Shown: positions 1-8,371, counted from the stretch's first letter. The stretch: DNA of 49,800 nucleotides from Rhodospirillaceae bacterium (GCA_018665815.1 JABJBP010000037.1:1-49800), one strand, 5' to 3'. Translations and numbers: made by a program. The notes: generated from the letters alone by a model not told the origin.

Positions 1-13
1 GGGCCTTAAATAT

Positions 14-30
14 CGGCCCGTTACGGGCCG
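14..30 (-). terminator. Possible terminator hairpin
   Basis: A 7-bp inverted repeat, CGGCCCG-TTA-CGGGCCG, lies downstream of the minus-strand YdcH-like gene. On the minus strand it is followed by an AT-rich run (ATATTTAAGG), not a clean T-tract, so it is only a plausible terminator. It could equally belong to the gene beyond the left edge. Confidence 0.35.
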
Positions 31-76
31 TGGCTTCGCAGGCTGTCAGCTAGGGGCTGACCTCGTGACGACTGAT

Positions 77-256
77 CTAGTGAGTCGGCGCCTGGGTCTC
101 CAGACTGACGATTTCGTCTTTAATCGCGAGTTTTTTCTTTTTTATACTGGCGATCTGAAGATCGTCAGGGTGGGCGCGGTGGGTTTCGCTGTCCAACGCT
201 TTTTCGAGATTTTGGTGAACGTCCTTCAGTTCTTCAATCCTTTCCTGCAAGCTCAT
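77..256 (-). CDS. YdcH/DUF465-family small coiled-coil protein
   Basis: Short 59-residue protein of the DUF465 (YdcH) family, a group of small, mostly helical proteins of unknown function common in alphaproteobacteria. It begins MSLQERIEELKDVHQNLE and ends with the family-typical basic helix (SIKKKKLAIKDEI) preceded by a D-D-L-Q-I segment. The ATG is well placed behind a strong Shine-Dalgarno (AGGAGG, 6 nt spacing), which decides the start. It is divergent from a second, longer paralogue at 427, and purE lies a little further on; paired DUF465 genes near purE are common in this class. Identity is firm at family level; function is unknown. Confidence 0.8.
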   Translation of the reverse strand: MSLQERIEELKDVHQNLEKALDSETHRAHPDDLQIASIKKKKLAIKDEIVSLETQAPTH

Positions 257-426
257 ATGTACTTCCTCCTCTACTACAAGTTGGCGTGCAGGTGAATGAT
301 ATCACAACTCAATCACCGGACAAAATTGAAATGCTGAAAAAATGCGCGGCGCGGCACCTAGGAGCCCTACCCGCCGTCAACACATTGTGTTAAAATGAGA
401 AATTGGCATAGAGATATCGAACCATC

Positions 427-627
427 ATGACCGAACGCGAACTGCTTGAAACCAAACTCATCGAATTGAAGACCGAGCATCGCGATATGGACGATGTCAT
501 TGAGCGTCTCAGCGCGGCATTGCCGTTCGATCAATTGCAGGTTCAGCGGATGAAGAAACGCAAACTTCAGCTGAAGGATCAAATCTCAAAGATTGAGGGC
601 CAGTTGTTGCCCGATATTATCGCTTAG
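427..627 (+). CDS. YdcH/DUF465-family small coiled-coil protein (paralogue)
   Basis: 66-residue DUF465/YdcH-family protein, a paralogue of the divergent gene at 77-256. It shows the same plan: an N-terminal amphipathic helix, a central D-Q-L-Q-V turn and a basic C-terminal helix (MKKRKLQLKDQISKIE). The whole chain is predicted helical and coiled-coil-like, with no signal peptide or membrane segment. Its TAG stop (625-627) overlaps the TAA stop of the convergent GGDEF-like gene by two bases, so the two transcripts meet tail to tail with no room for a separate terminator. Function is unknown for the family. Confidence 0.85.
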   Translation: MTERELLETKLIELKTEHRDMDDVIERLSAALPFDQLQVQRMKKRKLQLKDQISKIEGQLLPDIIA

Positions 628-1361
628 CGCTGGATGAGGTCGCGGTCCGCCATGTCGACAGCTTGCTCAGCCGTCCAGCCGTCTTGGAGCACGGTGGTGC
701 CGAACACCAGATCAATTTCGGCATGCCAATCGGGCCAAGAAAACGCCGGACTGACCACATGGTTTCGGATCGCGGCGATGCGGGCATTCAGGACATCCGG
801 CTCACCATTCAGCACGATGATGCCGAAGTCCTCGCCGCACAGGCTGCCGACGGCGTCAGTCGGATGAATGGCCGCGGCAATGGCCTTGGCGACATGGCAA
901 AGCGCCGCGTCGGCGGCCTTGCGGCCATGGTGGCGGCGCAGATCACCGATGTTGCCCACATGCGCCAGCACCAGCGCCGCCGATGGCGACAGGTTGGCGA
1001 TATGGTCAATCACGTGTTTCAGCTCGCGGGTGAATTCCCGGCGGTTGGGCACCGGCAGAAAAGAATGCGCCAGCGCGATCTCGCGGTAATAGGCCTCGTG
1101 CTTCTTCGCCAAGCCGACCTCGGCGCGGAGCGGTTCGATCTGGGCCGCGAAGTCATCCAGGATGTGCTGAACTTCCGGCGTCACACCGCCCGCCAACGCG
1201 CCGCCGAGATCAACGGCGGCATCGGCGGACCAGGAATTATTGCGTTCGCGCCGGGCTTTGTCGTCCTCGTCACGCTCGGGCGCCTCTTCGTGGCGCTCGG
1301 GCGGTGGACGGTGGGGTTGATCACCAACGGTTTGAACGCCCGTAGGCTTGTTCACATCCAT
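624..1361 (-). CDS. Degenerate GGDEF-domain protein
   Basis: 245-residue soluble protein. The first ~65 residues are charged and low-complexity (many E, R, D, P), followed by a helical segment and then a C-terminal GGDEF-like domain (~90-240). Recognisable family marks are L-P-V-P-N-R-R-E-F near residue 104 (compare the usual L-P-N-R-R-x-F) and C-G-E-D-F-G-I-I-V near 176, where the diguanylate cyclase signature GG(D/E)EF would sit. The first Gly is Cys and the fourth position is Asp, so cyclase activity is doubtful. It more likely binds GTP or c-di-GMP, or acts through protein contacts. No membrane segment is visible. Start ATG follows a GGACG motif. The gene is convergent with the YdcH gene. 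Confidence 0.7.
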   Translation of the reverse strand: MDVNKPTGVQTVGDQPHRPPPERHEEAPERDEDDKARRERNNSWSADAAVDLGGALAGGVTPEVQHILDDFAAQIEPLRAEVGLAKKHEAYYREIALAHSFLPVPNRREFTRELKHVIDHIANLSPSAALVLAHVGNIGDLRRHHGRKAADAALCHVAKAIAAAIHPTDAVGSLCGEDFGIIVLNGEPDVLNARIAAIRNHVVSPAFSWPDWHAEIDLVFGTTVLQDGWTAEQAVDMADRDLIQR

Positions 1362-1450
1362 TGTCGTCGTCCATCAAGTAGGTATGCGTTGAGCACATCT
1401 CTGCAGGTTCAAATTTACCATGAATAAAGTTAATTTTTCCCTTCCGGTGC

Positions 1451-1478
1451 TTGATCGACAAAACACGCTCCTTATAAT
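1451..1478 (+). promoter_or_regulatory. Sigma-70-type promoter for purE
   Basis: TTGATC (1451-1456) and a perfect TATAAT (1473-1478) are separated by 16 bp, about 45 bp upstream of the purE ATG. The transcript would start near 1485. This is the clearest promoter-like match in the window, judged by eye. Confidence 0.6.
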
Positions 1479-1524
1479 GACCGGCTTTCCTGGGGTGTTG
1501 AGACATTAAAAGAGGCATTAATCG

Positions 1525-2010
1525 ATGAGTGAATCCGGTCCCCTCGTGGGCATCGTCATGGGTAGCAAATCCGACTGGGAGGTGATGAAAAACGCCACCG
1601 CCATGTTGGATGAATTGGGTATCTCACACGAAGCCAAAGCGCTTTCCGCGCATCGTAACCCCGAACAGGTTCATGAATGGGCCTCATCGGCGGAAGAGCG
1701 CGGCATCCAAGTGATCATCGCCGCCGCCGGTATGGCCGCGGCGCTCCCCGGCGTCGTCGCCGCGATCACGTCGCTGCCGGTTTTGGGCTGCCCCATGGAA
1801 ACGCGTGTCATGGGCGGCATGGACAGCTTGCTTTCCATGGCGCAAATGCCGGGTGGTATCCCCGTCGGCACGCTGGCCGTCGGCAAGGCCGGTGCGAAAA
1901 ACGCGGCACTTTTGGCCGCTGCGATCATCGCACTTTCCGACGACGAGATCCGGACACGCCTCAAGGCATTCCGGCAAGCCCAGAACGAGACCGTCGCCGA
2001 ACTCGACTGA
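1525..2010 (+). CDS. purE: PurE, carboxyaminoimidazole ribonucleotide mutase/carboxylase
   Basis: Cytosolic de novo purine enzyme of 161 residues that forms CAIR. The phosphate-binding G-S-K-S-D (13-17), S-A-H-R (41-44, with the catalytic His43) and the C-terminal M-P-G-G-I-P-V-G-T-L-A block are intact. At residues 66-76 the sequence is AAAGMAAALPG, whereas class I PurE normally has A-A-H-L-P-G, so a conserved His is Ala73 here. purK, the usual next gene, is absent: an unrelated minus-strand operon follows. PurK may lie elsewhere, or this PurE may use CO2 and AIR directly. The start ATG is supported by a TATAAT promoter upstream. Family assignment is secure; the mutase versus carboxylase subtype is open. 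Confidence 0.93.
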   Translation: MSESGPLVGIVMGSKSDWEVMKNATAMLDELGISHEAKALSAHRNPEQVHEWASSAEERGIQVIIAAAGMAAALPGVVAAITSLPVLGCPMETRVMGGMDSLLSMAQMPGGIPVGTLAVGKAGAKNAALLAAAIIALSDDEIRTRLKAFRQAQNETVAELD

Positions 2011-2091
2011 CGCCAATTCTTAGTGGACGCAAGTCTTAGCGGACTCCGGCGAACTAGAGAGTTTTTAAGCCGCGTCGTAACTCAAGATCAC

Positions 2092-2436
2092 TTAGTGCTT
2101 CTTGGTCGTCTCGACGACCTCCCAAGTGCCTTCGAAGCCGTTGGGGATCAGGAACGCGTCACCGGTCTTAAAGGTTTGCGCATGGCCGTCCTTGTTGGTC
2201 AGCACGACATGGCCCTCAATGAGATAGCAGAACTCATCACGGTCGGTGAACGCCTCCCATTTTCCGGGCGTGCTCTCCCAAACACCACCCGTGAGATTGC
2301 CTTCGGGATTGACGAAGAACGATTGGATCGTGTGCAGTGGATTGCTATCGATCGTGCGGTCGGCATCAAGGTGACACTGAAATTCATTCAGCGGCGCGCC
2401 CTGAAAATCCACGATGGTCTTGGCATCAGTGGTCAT
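2092..2436 (-). CDS. Cupin-domain protein
   Basis: 114-residue single-domain cupin, probably cytosolic. The second half shows the cupin pattern: a W-E-A-F-T-D-R-D-E-F-C-Y-L-I-E-G-H-V stretch (~residues 70-88, motif 1-like but with D and E in place of the usual histidines), then T-G-D-A-F-L-I-P-N-G-F-E-G-T-W-E-V (motif 2). This is the DUF861 (ethanolamine-utilisation/ureidoglycine-type) style of small cupin. It is the last gene of a minus-strand set with a broken FAD-dependent oxidoreductase (16 nt upstream) and a SnoaL-like protein. Such cupins commonly sit beside DAO-type oxidases in amine or amino-acid catabolism, so a role there is an inference. The ATG chosen is the one outside the upstream gene. 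Confidence 0.8.
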   Translation of the reverse strand: MTTDAKTIVDFQGAPLNEFQCHLDADRTIDSNPLHTIQSFFVNPEGNLTGGVWESTPGKWEAFTDRDEFCYLIEGHVVLTNKDGHAQTFKTGDAFLIPNGFEGTWEVVETTKKH

Positions 2437-2452
2437 ATAGCTTCGTCCTTCT

Positions 2453-3850
2453 TCAAACCAATTCGTCGCGCAGGTAATACCAGTGATAGAGCATCCGCTG
2501 GCCCATGCGGCGGAACGGCGCCAAGGGATGGCCCGGCAACGGCGAGGTAAAGATCGGCAAATCCAAGCCGGCCCCGTCGCCCGCCAGCATTTGCGCCATG
2601 CGCCGGCCGGCTTGGGCCGAATACATGACGCCATTGCCGCCGCACCCCATGGCATAGCAAATGGTTTTCGCCGTGTCGGGCTGGAATATCCGGGGCATCA
2701 TGTCATGGCTGACATCGACCCAACCCCACCAGGAATAATCCAGCTCAATGCCGGTCAATGCCGGGAACTTCCGATACAGGCCCTGTATCAATTGCGCCAG
2801 ATGCTTGGGATTCTCCGCGTCCGACCCGGTCACAGCACTTCGGCTACCGATTTGGACGCGTCCGTCGGGCATTTGACGGTAATAATGGCGAAGCGTGCGG
2901 GTGTCGGTCATCACTAAATGGGTTTTGAAGTTGCATTCCTCGCGCTCGTCATCGGTCAGCGGCCGCGTGGCGATGGAATTCGACAAGATCGGCATGATCT
3001 TCTGCTTCAGCTTCGGATGCAGGCCCGGCGGTGAATAGCCGGCGGTGGCAACGGCGACGGCGCGCGCCTTCACGGTGCCGCCGGGCGTCGTCAGGTGATG
3101 AACGCCATCGACCGTCTTCCAACCCATGACCGGGCTGGAAGGATGGATTTTAGCGCCCAGCTTGCGGGCCATGTTAATATAGCCGAACGCCAACTTGGCG
3201 GCATGGATACCGATGCCATCAGGCTCAAGCATGGCCCCGGCGGCTTCGGCCTCGTTCACGTATTCGCGCTTCAGCGTTTCCGCATCCAGCACCTTGGTCC
3301 CTTAGCCGAACGTCTTGTTGAGAAGTTCCGATTCGGATTCCAGCATCTTCATCATCCGCGGCCGATGCGCCAAATAGAGGTGACCACCGCGCTGCGGCAG
3401 GCAATCGAATTCGCCCGAAAGAATCAGATCTCGAAACACATCGAAGGCTTCAACGATCTCGGCATGCATCTTGATTGCGACATCCTTGCCCCAACGCTTG
3501 ATCCACTGAGAACGCTTCAGGCGCCCGGAAGAAATTTGCGCCTGCCCGCCGTTCCGCGTTGCCCCCCCCCAGGCCACCGTGTTGGCTTCCAACACCGTTG
3601 CCTTGATCCCGTATTCCTTGGCCAGGAATATAGCGCAAGCCAAGCCTGTGTAGCCGGAACCGATAATTGCGATATCCACATCGACGTCACCGGTGATCGG
3701 GCCGTCGTCTTCGGGCGGCTCGCCGGCGGTGTCGATCCAATAGGTCGGCGCATAGTTGCGGTTGTGACCTGGGCCAGCATCAATCAGCGGGTCGTAGCGC
3801 GGGTCGTAGCGTTCGCGGGGCCAGTGGCTGGGGCGTGCTTCTTTCAACAT
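2453..3850 (-). pseudogene. FAD-dependent oxidoreductase (DAO family, PuuB-like), interrupted by an in-frame TAA
   Basis: A single reading frame of about 465 codons runs from the ATG at 3850 to the TGA at 2453, but a TAA at 3302-3304 splits it into 182 and ~282 residues with no frame change. The front part carries the dinucleotide-binding fold (I-A-I-I-G-S-G-Y-T-G, ~60-70) and the A-W-G-G-A-T-R-N-G-G-Q block typical of gamma-glutamylputrescine-oxidase-like flavoproteins. The back part carries Y-S-W-W-G-W-V-D-V-S-H-D-M-M-P and a C-terminal G-C-G-G-N-G-V motif. Combined length matches the family. The intact protein would oxidise an amine or N-methyl amino acid. Either a recent nonsense mutation or an assembly error explains the break. 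Neighbours (cupin, SnoaL) are intact. Confidence 0.85.
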
Positions 3851-3893
3851 CTTCGAGTTCCTTCCTCAAAGAGCAGACAGGACATGTCCGAGG

Positions 3894-4295
3894 TTATTTT
3901 TCAGCTTTGATCAATGGACGGCTTTTACGGAATGCCTGCTTCACGGCGATTTTGCCGTCACGGAACGTGAACAGGTCACAACCTTGCGCTTCCATGCGGG
4001 CACCTTCGGCATCGGTACCCGTGAACGTCCATTCCGAGACGCCGCGCTCACCTGTGGCCCAGTGGTTGCCGTCCAGCCATTGCGCATCAGGCATATTGAT
4101 CCAAACCTGCTCGAAGGCCTTTGCGACGGCGGCCTGCCCTTCGAAGCGTACACCATGCACTTCGCTGCCACCAACTGCGTCGAAAACACAATCTTCGGTC
4201 ATGCACGCCATCAGCGCCCCGACGTTATGGCTGTTAAAGGCATCGGAGAATTTCGAAAGCAACTCGGCATTGGCTGTATCAGTGGCGGTTTGCAT
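3894..4295 (-). CDS. SnoaL-like / NTF2-fold protein
   Basis: 133-residue protein of the SnoaL-like (nuclear transport factor 2 fold) family, a cone-shaped alpha+beta barrel used by small isomerases, hydrolases and ligand-binding proteins. Typical features are an N-terminal helix (L-L-S-K-F-S-D-A-F-N-S-H-N-V), then M-T-E-D-C-V-F-D-A (~31-39), G-V-R-F-E-G-Q-A-A-V-A-K-A-F (~50-63), and the terminal sheet C-D-L-F-T-F-R-D-G-K-I. No signal peptide. Start chosen at MQTATDT, behind AAAGGACC. It is the first gene of the operon with the FAD oxidoreductase and cupin, 43 nt upstream of the oxidoreductase. Substrate cannot be told from the sequence. Confidence 0.75.
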   Translation of the reverse strand: MQTATDTANAELLSKFSDAFNSHNVGALMACMTEDCVFDAVGGSEVHGVRFEGQAAVAKAFEQVWINMPDAQWLDGNHWATGERGVSEWTFTGTDAEGARMEAQGCDLFTFRDGKIAVKQAFRKSRPLIKAEK

Positions 4296-4529
4296 TGGTG
4301 TTGGTCCTTTAATCACAATTAAATTTTTCTCACGACGGCACGGCCCGCCTGATAGGCGAACCGTCAAATCGCGAAGAATGCGTTTCCTTGGGAGGTGCGT
4401 AGCACCGTCTCGGGCGCCCGCTCTCGAGCCACCAATTAGACCTCTGGCTGACGCCACGGTAGTGCCAATTGGTCAGAACTGATTGGACAATGTTGGCACC
4501 ATGTCTGGCGCCTATCTAGGCGTCCAAAA

Positions 4530-5603
4530 TTACGCCGTCGCGGCCCTAGCCAAGCTTGATTCGATATCGCTCATGGAAAGCCGTCGCATCTTAAAGGCTT
4601 CCAACAACTCGATCTCAATGATCGCGCCCTGGCCAAGTTCGTTGGTCACCATATAGCGGATGAATTCAACCAATTCATCAACTTGGCCGGGATAGACCAA
4701 GATGTTGGTGAGCAGTTCGCGGCGAATAAGGGCCGGATACTTCAACAATTCCAAAATCAGAAGTTTTTTCACTTTTAGCGGCACACGGACGCTGCCGAAC
4801 AACCGATCAAGACAAAAACTGTAAATGCCGAAATCCAATTGCCCCGCGACATCCTGGGTAAAGCCGCGAAACTCATCGAGGAACGGCCCTGCCGTGATCT
4901 TTCGATCCATGAGTTTTTTCACGATGTCCAAGAACTGTCGATAACGAAGCCGGGCCGGGCTCAATCGATTCCCAAGCTCGGCTTCCAGTTCTCTGATCTC
5001 AGCGGCCCGGAAGTGCGCCGCGCGGATCGCCTGGGCAGAATCGCGGACATCGTCCGAAAGTGCTTGTTCTTCGATCAGTGCAAAAAGGCGCTCGAAGCGA
5101 TCACGCTTCCTTGGAGACATACGTTGCGCTGTTTCCGAAAGCGGCAACAGCGCCGCCTGCGCGACCAGGTAATCCTTCGAATAAATTGCTGCCATTGTTG
5201 AGGCGGCGGAAATTATCGGTGTCGTGCGGAAGTCATCCGTGATGATAAACCGGCTGTTGTCGGCGACCGTTAGATAACGGCCCAATTTGGCACAACCCAG
5301 AAAGTGATCGGCCAGATCACCTTGACCATCGAACGAGCGATCTCCGACCGGTGTCGCCCGGGACACTGGTTCTGGCGCGGCAATCGGCGCTGGCGCTGGT
5401 TCGGGCAAGGGTTCGGGAGCCGGCTCGGGCCTCGGAGCGAATGTCGGTTCAAGTACAGGTTCGGACAATGACGGCGGCACCATGTCTTGCCCCGGCTCAT
5501 CGGCGAGCGCGGTGCGGTGAACCGGTGGCCCGGCACCCCCATTTGATGGGCGGCCATTAGCCAGCTTTTTGAATCGGTTCAGAAAGGAAAATTCGTCACT
5601 CAT
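4530..5603 (-). CDS. Hypothetical protein with Pro/Glu-rich linker
   Basis: 357 residues, not recognised. Residues 1-20 are a short conserved-looking head (MSDEFSFLNRFKKLANG). Residues ~30-85 form a Pro/Glu/Ala-rich linker with repeated P-E-P and P-A-P, and ~90-357 form a largely helical domain. The C-terminal half has hydrophobic and charged helices (V-K-K-L-L-I-L-E-L-L-K-Y-P-A-L-I-R-R-E-L-L) without a membrane-length hydrophobic stretch, so a cytosolic protein is likely. No catalytic motif is visible. It is a single gene flanked by a 234-bp gap downstream and a hairpin-rich gap upstream. A role in a signalling or scaffold complex would be a guess. Confidence 0.7.
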   Translation of the reverse strand: MSDEFSFLNRFKKLANGRPSNGGAGPPVHRTALADEPGQDMVPPSLSEPVLEPTFAPRPEPAPEPLPEPAPAPIAAPEPVSRATPVGDRSFDGQGDLADHFLGCAKLGRYLTVADNSRFIITDDFRTTPIISAASTMAAIYSKDYLVAQAALLPLSETAQRMSPRKRDRFERLFALIEEQALSDDVRDSAQAIRAAHFRAAEIRELEAELGNRLSPARLRYRQFLDIVKKLMDRKITAGPFLDEFRGFTQDVAGQLDFGIYSFCLDRLFGSVRVPLKVKKLLILELLKYPALIRRELLTNILVYPGQVDELVEFIRYMVTNELGQGAIIEIELLEAFKMRRLSMSDIESSLARAATA

Positions 5604-5780
5604 GGTGTTCGATAATCATCGTCCGGCGCACGTGAAACTCTAACGGTCATCATACGCCCTCCAACCGCTGCCGCCAATCTCCCAAAAGCGATACTTCGGT
5701 GGATAGATCGATTTAATCTCACAAAAGTGTGTGTCGATGTTACTAGCCTCCGAGCACCGATTATCGCACTCTCAATGCAT

Positions 5781-5833
5781 CGGCAGTCCCCCAACTGCCG
5801 ACACCCCTTCCCGGGGCAGCATTACGCCCCGGG
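5781..5833. other. Two adjacent stem-loops in the 5.6-6.1 kb gene-free stretch
   Basis: The gene-free stretch 5604-6110 contains no convincing gene. It starts with CGGCAGT-CCCCCA-ACTGCCG (5781-5800, 7-bp stem) followed by CCCGGGGC-AGCATTAC-GCCCCGGG (5810-5833, 8-bp stem). Neither is followed by a clear T-tract. Together with the two repeated hairpins at 5887-5969 they make four stem-loops within 190 bp. Confidence 0.6.
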
Positions 5834-5886
5834 CCTCCGATCCATCTTAAATAGGTGGAAAGACCGAAACATCCCTGATGACCCCC

Positions 5887-5969
5887 GGGGCGCGGTAGAA
5901 ATACCGCGCCCCGTCTTTCTTATGCCCTGCAGTTGCGCGGTAGAAATACCGCGCCCCGTTTTTCTTATG
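5887..5969 (+). repeat. Tandem 35-bp repeat, each copy a GAAA-loop hairpin with U-rich tail
   Basis: Two copies (5890-5924 and 5935-5969) match at 34 of 35 bases. Each forms GCGCGGTA-GAAA-TACCGCGC, extended to an 11-bp stem (GGGGCGCGGTA) in the first copy, and is followed by CCCG and a T-rich run (TCTTTCTT or TTTTTCTT). The GNRA loop, GC-rich stem and U-rich tail look like duplicated rho-independent terminators on the plus strand. There is no plus-strand gene just upstream to terminate, so an unannotated RNA from ~5780 onward is possible. Confidence 0.65.
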
Positions 5970-6110
5970 TCCATCAAACAACTGAATTATATTTCGAACG
6001 TGCGCTATTTGTTAACCAATTTGCCTTAAGTCTCGATGGCAACAACGGGAAACGAAAACCAAACCAATAAAAATCACGTACCAACCCGTGCCTTGGGGAC
6101 GACACGTTTT

Positions 6111-7010
6111 ATGCATACCTCTATCCGGATTGCCGGCGTAACGCTGGCACCTTTGCTATTAGCCGGTTGCGGCATGCCTATCGGCATTCAAATCGCATCA
6201 TTGTTCGCCGACGGCATTTCCGTCCTGACGACTGATAAAACTTTGACCGATCACGGCATATCGGCCGTAGCGGAGAAGGATTGTGCGCTGTGGCGGGGCG
6301 TTAAAGGCAAGGATATCTGCCAAGAACAGAAGGATGATGCTGTCATCATCGCCGCCGCTGATCCAGCGCCGAACTCTGTGTCAATTGAGGTCACGGAACA
6401 GACTCCGAATTTAGATCAGGATTTAGACATCGAACAGAATTGGGGCGAGACCGCCGGAACCGGCAAACAACAAGAAACGGCCGCTCAAGAGGAAACATCC
6501 GAGTTTCCCGTGGAGGAGCCGGCAATAACGGCGGCCGCCCCAACCCTGTCCGCGCCTTCGGCCCCATCCATGCCAGCGACGACCAGCAATCTAGCTTCCT
6601 GGTCAGCTGTCACCAAGGTCGAGGAATTGCCGCCACCGCCACCGCCGCCGCCGGCACCACAAATAGCAATAATGGTGGTTAAAAATGCGCAGGACATCGC
6701 CACTACTGCACCGGCCAGTCCCGTCAAACGCCCGACTTCCAGAGGTGCGCGCAAAACCTACTTCATCATTGCCAGCTACCACCGTGCCGCTGACGCCGAG
6801 AGATTTTCGCGCCGCCATAGAAATCTGAAAGCCTCGGTCATTGAGGGCACCGCAAAAGGCCGTCGGGTATTTCGGGTTGCCATCGGTCCAGTCGCCAAGA
6901 CAAGTCATCAACTGACTAGGCGCCGGATAAAGCGCGGCGGTATCTCTGATTCGTGGAAATTGACCTTGAAGAGAACCCCAATTGTCACCGAGCTCGCAGC
7001 GCTCAACTGA
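6111..7010 (+). CDS. Lipoprotein with C-terminal SPOR-like domain
   Basis: About 299 residues from the ATG at 6111; an in-frame ATG at 6036 would add 25 polar residues ahead of the signal. The chosen start gives MHTSIRIAGVTLAPLLLAGC, a signal peptide ending in a lipobox (L-L-A-G-C), so lipid attachment at the envelope is expected. A long acidic, Pro/Ala-rich linker follows, including a run of eight prolines (P-P-P-P-P-P-P-P). The end is a basic domain, T-Y-F-I-I-A-S-Y-H-R-A-A-D-A-E-R-F ... R-V-F-R-V-A-I-G-P-V, with the beta-alpha-beta pattern of SPOR domains, which bind denuded septal peptidoglycan. Domain and localisation are inferred from sequence. Confidence 0.72.
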   Translation: MHTSIRIAGVTLAPLLLAGCGMPIGIQIASLFADGISVLTTDKTLTDHGISAVAEKDCALWRGVKGKDICQEQKDDAVIIAAADPAPNSVSIEVTEQTPNLDQDLDIEQNWGETAGTGKQQETAAQEETSEFPVEEPAITAAAPTLSAPSAPSMPATTSNLASWSAVTKVEELPPPPPPPPAPQIAIMVVKNAQDIATTAPASPVKRPTSRGARKTYFIIASYHRAADAERFSRRHRNLKASVIEGTAKGRRVFRVAIGPVAKTSHQLTRRRIKRGGISDSWKLTLKRTPIVTELAALN

Positions 7011-7119
7011 TCGAATTACCCAAAAGAAATCTGTTCTGGACCTACAAGCTCGAATTGCCCTCATTTCATATGAGGAGCAGGCGAACCAACCAGAGTTAAA
7101 CATCGGCGGGAACCTTCGG

Positions 7120-7800
7120 TTAACCGGTGCTCTCTTGATCAAACGCCGTCGGGCGGCGAAATCGCCTGAACGGCATTGGCAATCCGCTAAGGCGATCTTT
7201 CAAGCGTTTCGGCAAACCGAACGTCTTCAAGACATCTTCGATCCGGCGTTCCAGGAACATCCAGGTATCGGGGTAGTCAACGCCACCGTCTTCCCTGGCC
7301 TCGCCTTCATCCGAGAGCCAATAAAGAATTGTCGACGTATAGACCGATGCCAGCAGGCCGCGCTTCGAATAATGGTTCCAGTCCGTCGATGTGTCGCCGG
7401 CGGCATACCACATCTCGGAACACGACCGCCAAGTCATCTTCGCGGTTAGGCCTGCGTTCTGCGGTAGGGCCAGAAAGGACAACAAACGCCTGAGGGCTTC
7501 TTTATAGGGCGCGTTGATTTCCAGGCGCGTTTTGACACAGGCATGTATCCGCTCACGGATGCGCATCCCGCCCAGTCCTTGAGCGTCAAGCGCCGCCAGC
7601 ATCCGGCGATCCGACCAGCGCGCGAAATGGTCGGCGATTTCACCCAGGCCACCGGGGAACACGCGCTTCGCCGTCACCAGATCATGACCAGCATCCTTCG
7701 CGCCGGCCTCAACCGCCTGCCACGACCATCCATCGAAGGCGACGTGCGCAAGAGTTGCTTCAATAATGGCGTCGCGCCGGGTATCGGTGTCACTGCTCAT
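7120..7800 (-). CDS. COQ9-family ubiquinone biosynthesis protein
   Basis: 226-residue protein of the COQ9 family, which has a TetR-like fold and in mitochondria and alphaproteobacteria assists ubiquinone ring hydroxylation by presenting lipid intermediates. Visible family features are the N-terminal helix R-R-D-A-I-I-E-A-T-L-A-H-V-A-F-D-G-W-S, the R-V-F-P-G-G segment, and the central M-W-Y-A-A-G-D-T-S-T-D-W-N-H-Y-S-K-R-G-L-L block, a COQ9 hallmark. Start placed at MSSDTDTRRD (7800), which lies inside the 3' end of def with an 11-bp overlap, implying co-transcription and probable translational coupling. A longer in-frame start would only add def-antiphase sequence. Confidence 0.85.
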   Translation of the reverse strand: MSSDTDTRRDAIIEATLAHVAFDGWSWQAVEAGAKDAGHDLVTAKRVFPGGLGEIADHFARWSDRRMLAALDAQGLGGMRIRERIHACVKTRLEINAPYKEALRRLLSFLALPQNAGLTAKMTWRSCSEMWYAAGDTSTDWNHYSKRGLLASVYTSTILYWLSDEGEAREDGGVDYPDTWMFLERRIEDVLKTFGLPKRLKDRLSGLPMPFRRFRRPTAFDQESTG

Positions 7801-8371
7801 CAATGGCCTCGTGCGGTTCTGAATCGCCATCGTCTTCATCATCATTATACCCGGCTTCGGCGGATTTTGACATTTCTTCCGCATAGCCCAAAGTCGACAG
7901 GTCCGTCATCCGCATGGGGTACAGAATACCGTCCAAGTGGTCACATTCGTGCTGCACCACCCGTGCGTGATAGCCCTCAACAGTCCGTTCGAAAACTTCC
8001 CCATCCAATCCCGTCGCCCGGTAGCGAATTCTGGTGTGCCGCGGCACCATACCCGCCATACCGGGCAATGACAGGCAGCCTTCGATCCCGGTTTCCATCT
8101 CGTCATCAAGCGGCTCAATCTCCGGATTGATCAACACCGTCAACGGCACGCCTTCTCCGTCCTCACCGCGTTCGTCGGGCACCCGAAACACCACGATCCG
8201 TAGCGGAACATGAACTTGCGGCGCGGCCAAACCGATTCCCGGCGCATCAACCATCGTGTCGATCATATCGGCCACAAGCTGTTGGACGGCGGGCGCCCGG
8301 GCGTCGGAAATGGGATCGGCGATCCTCATCAATGTCGGGTGTCCCATGCGTGCAATTTTCAAAATAGCCAT
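7790..8371 (-). CDS. def: Peptide deformylase
   Basis: 193-residue metalloenzyme that removes the formyl group from nascent N-terminal Met. All three motifs are present: G-I-G-L-A-A-P-Q (45-52), E-G-C-L-S-L-P (97-103, metal ligand Cys99) and H-E-C-D-H (141-145, His141 and His145 as ligands, Glu142 catalytic). The last ~30 residues are an acidic tail (D-D-E-D-D-G-D-S-E) that most short Def proteins lack. The usual neighbour fmt is not here; instead the gene overlaps a downstream COQ9-family gene. ATG start is followed by the standard M-A-I-L-K-I beginning. Confidence 0.95.
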   Translation of the reverse strand: MAILKIARMGHPTLMRIADPISDARAPAVQQLVADMIDTMVDAPGIGLAAPQVHVPLRIVVFRVPDERGEDGEGVPLTVLINPEIEPLDDEMETGIEGCLSLPGMAGMVPRHTRIRYRATGLDGEVFERTVEGYHARVVQHECDHLDGILYPMRMTDLSTLGYAEEMSKSAEAGYNDDEDDGDSEPHEAIDEQ

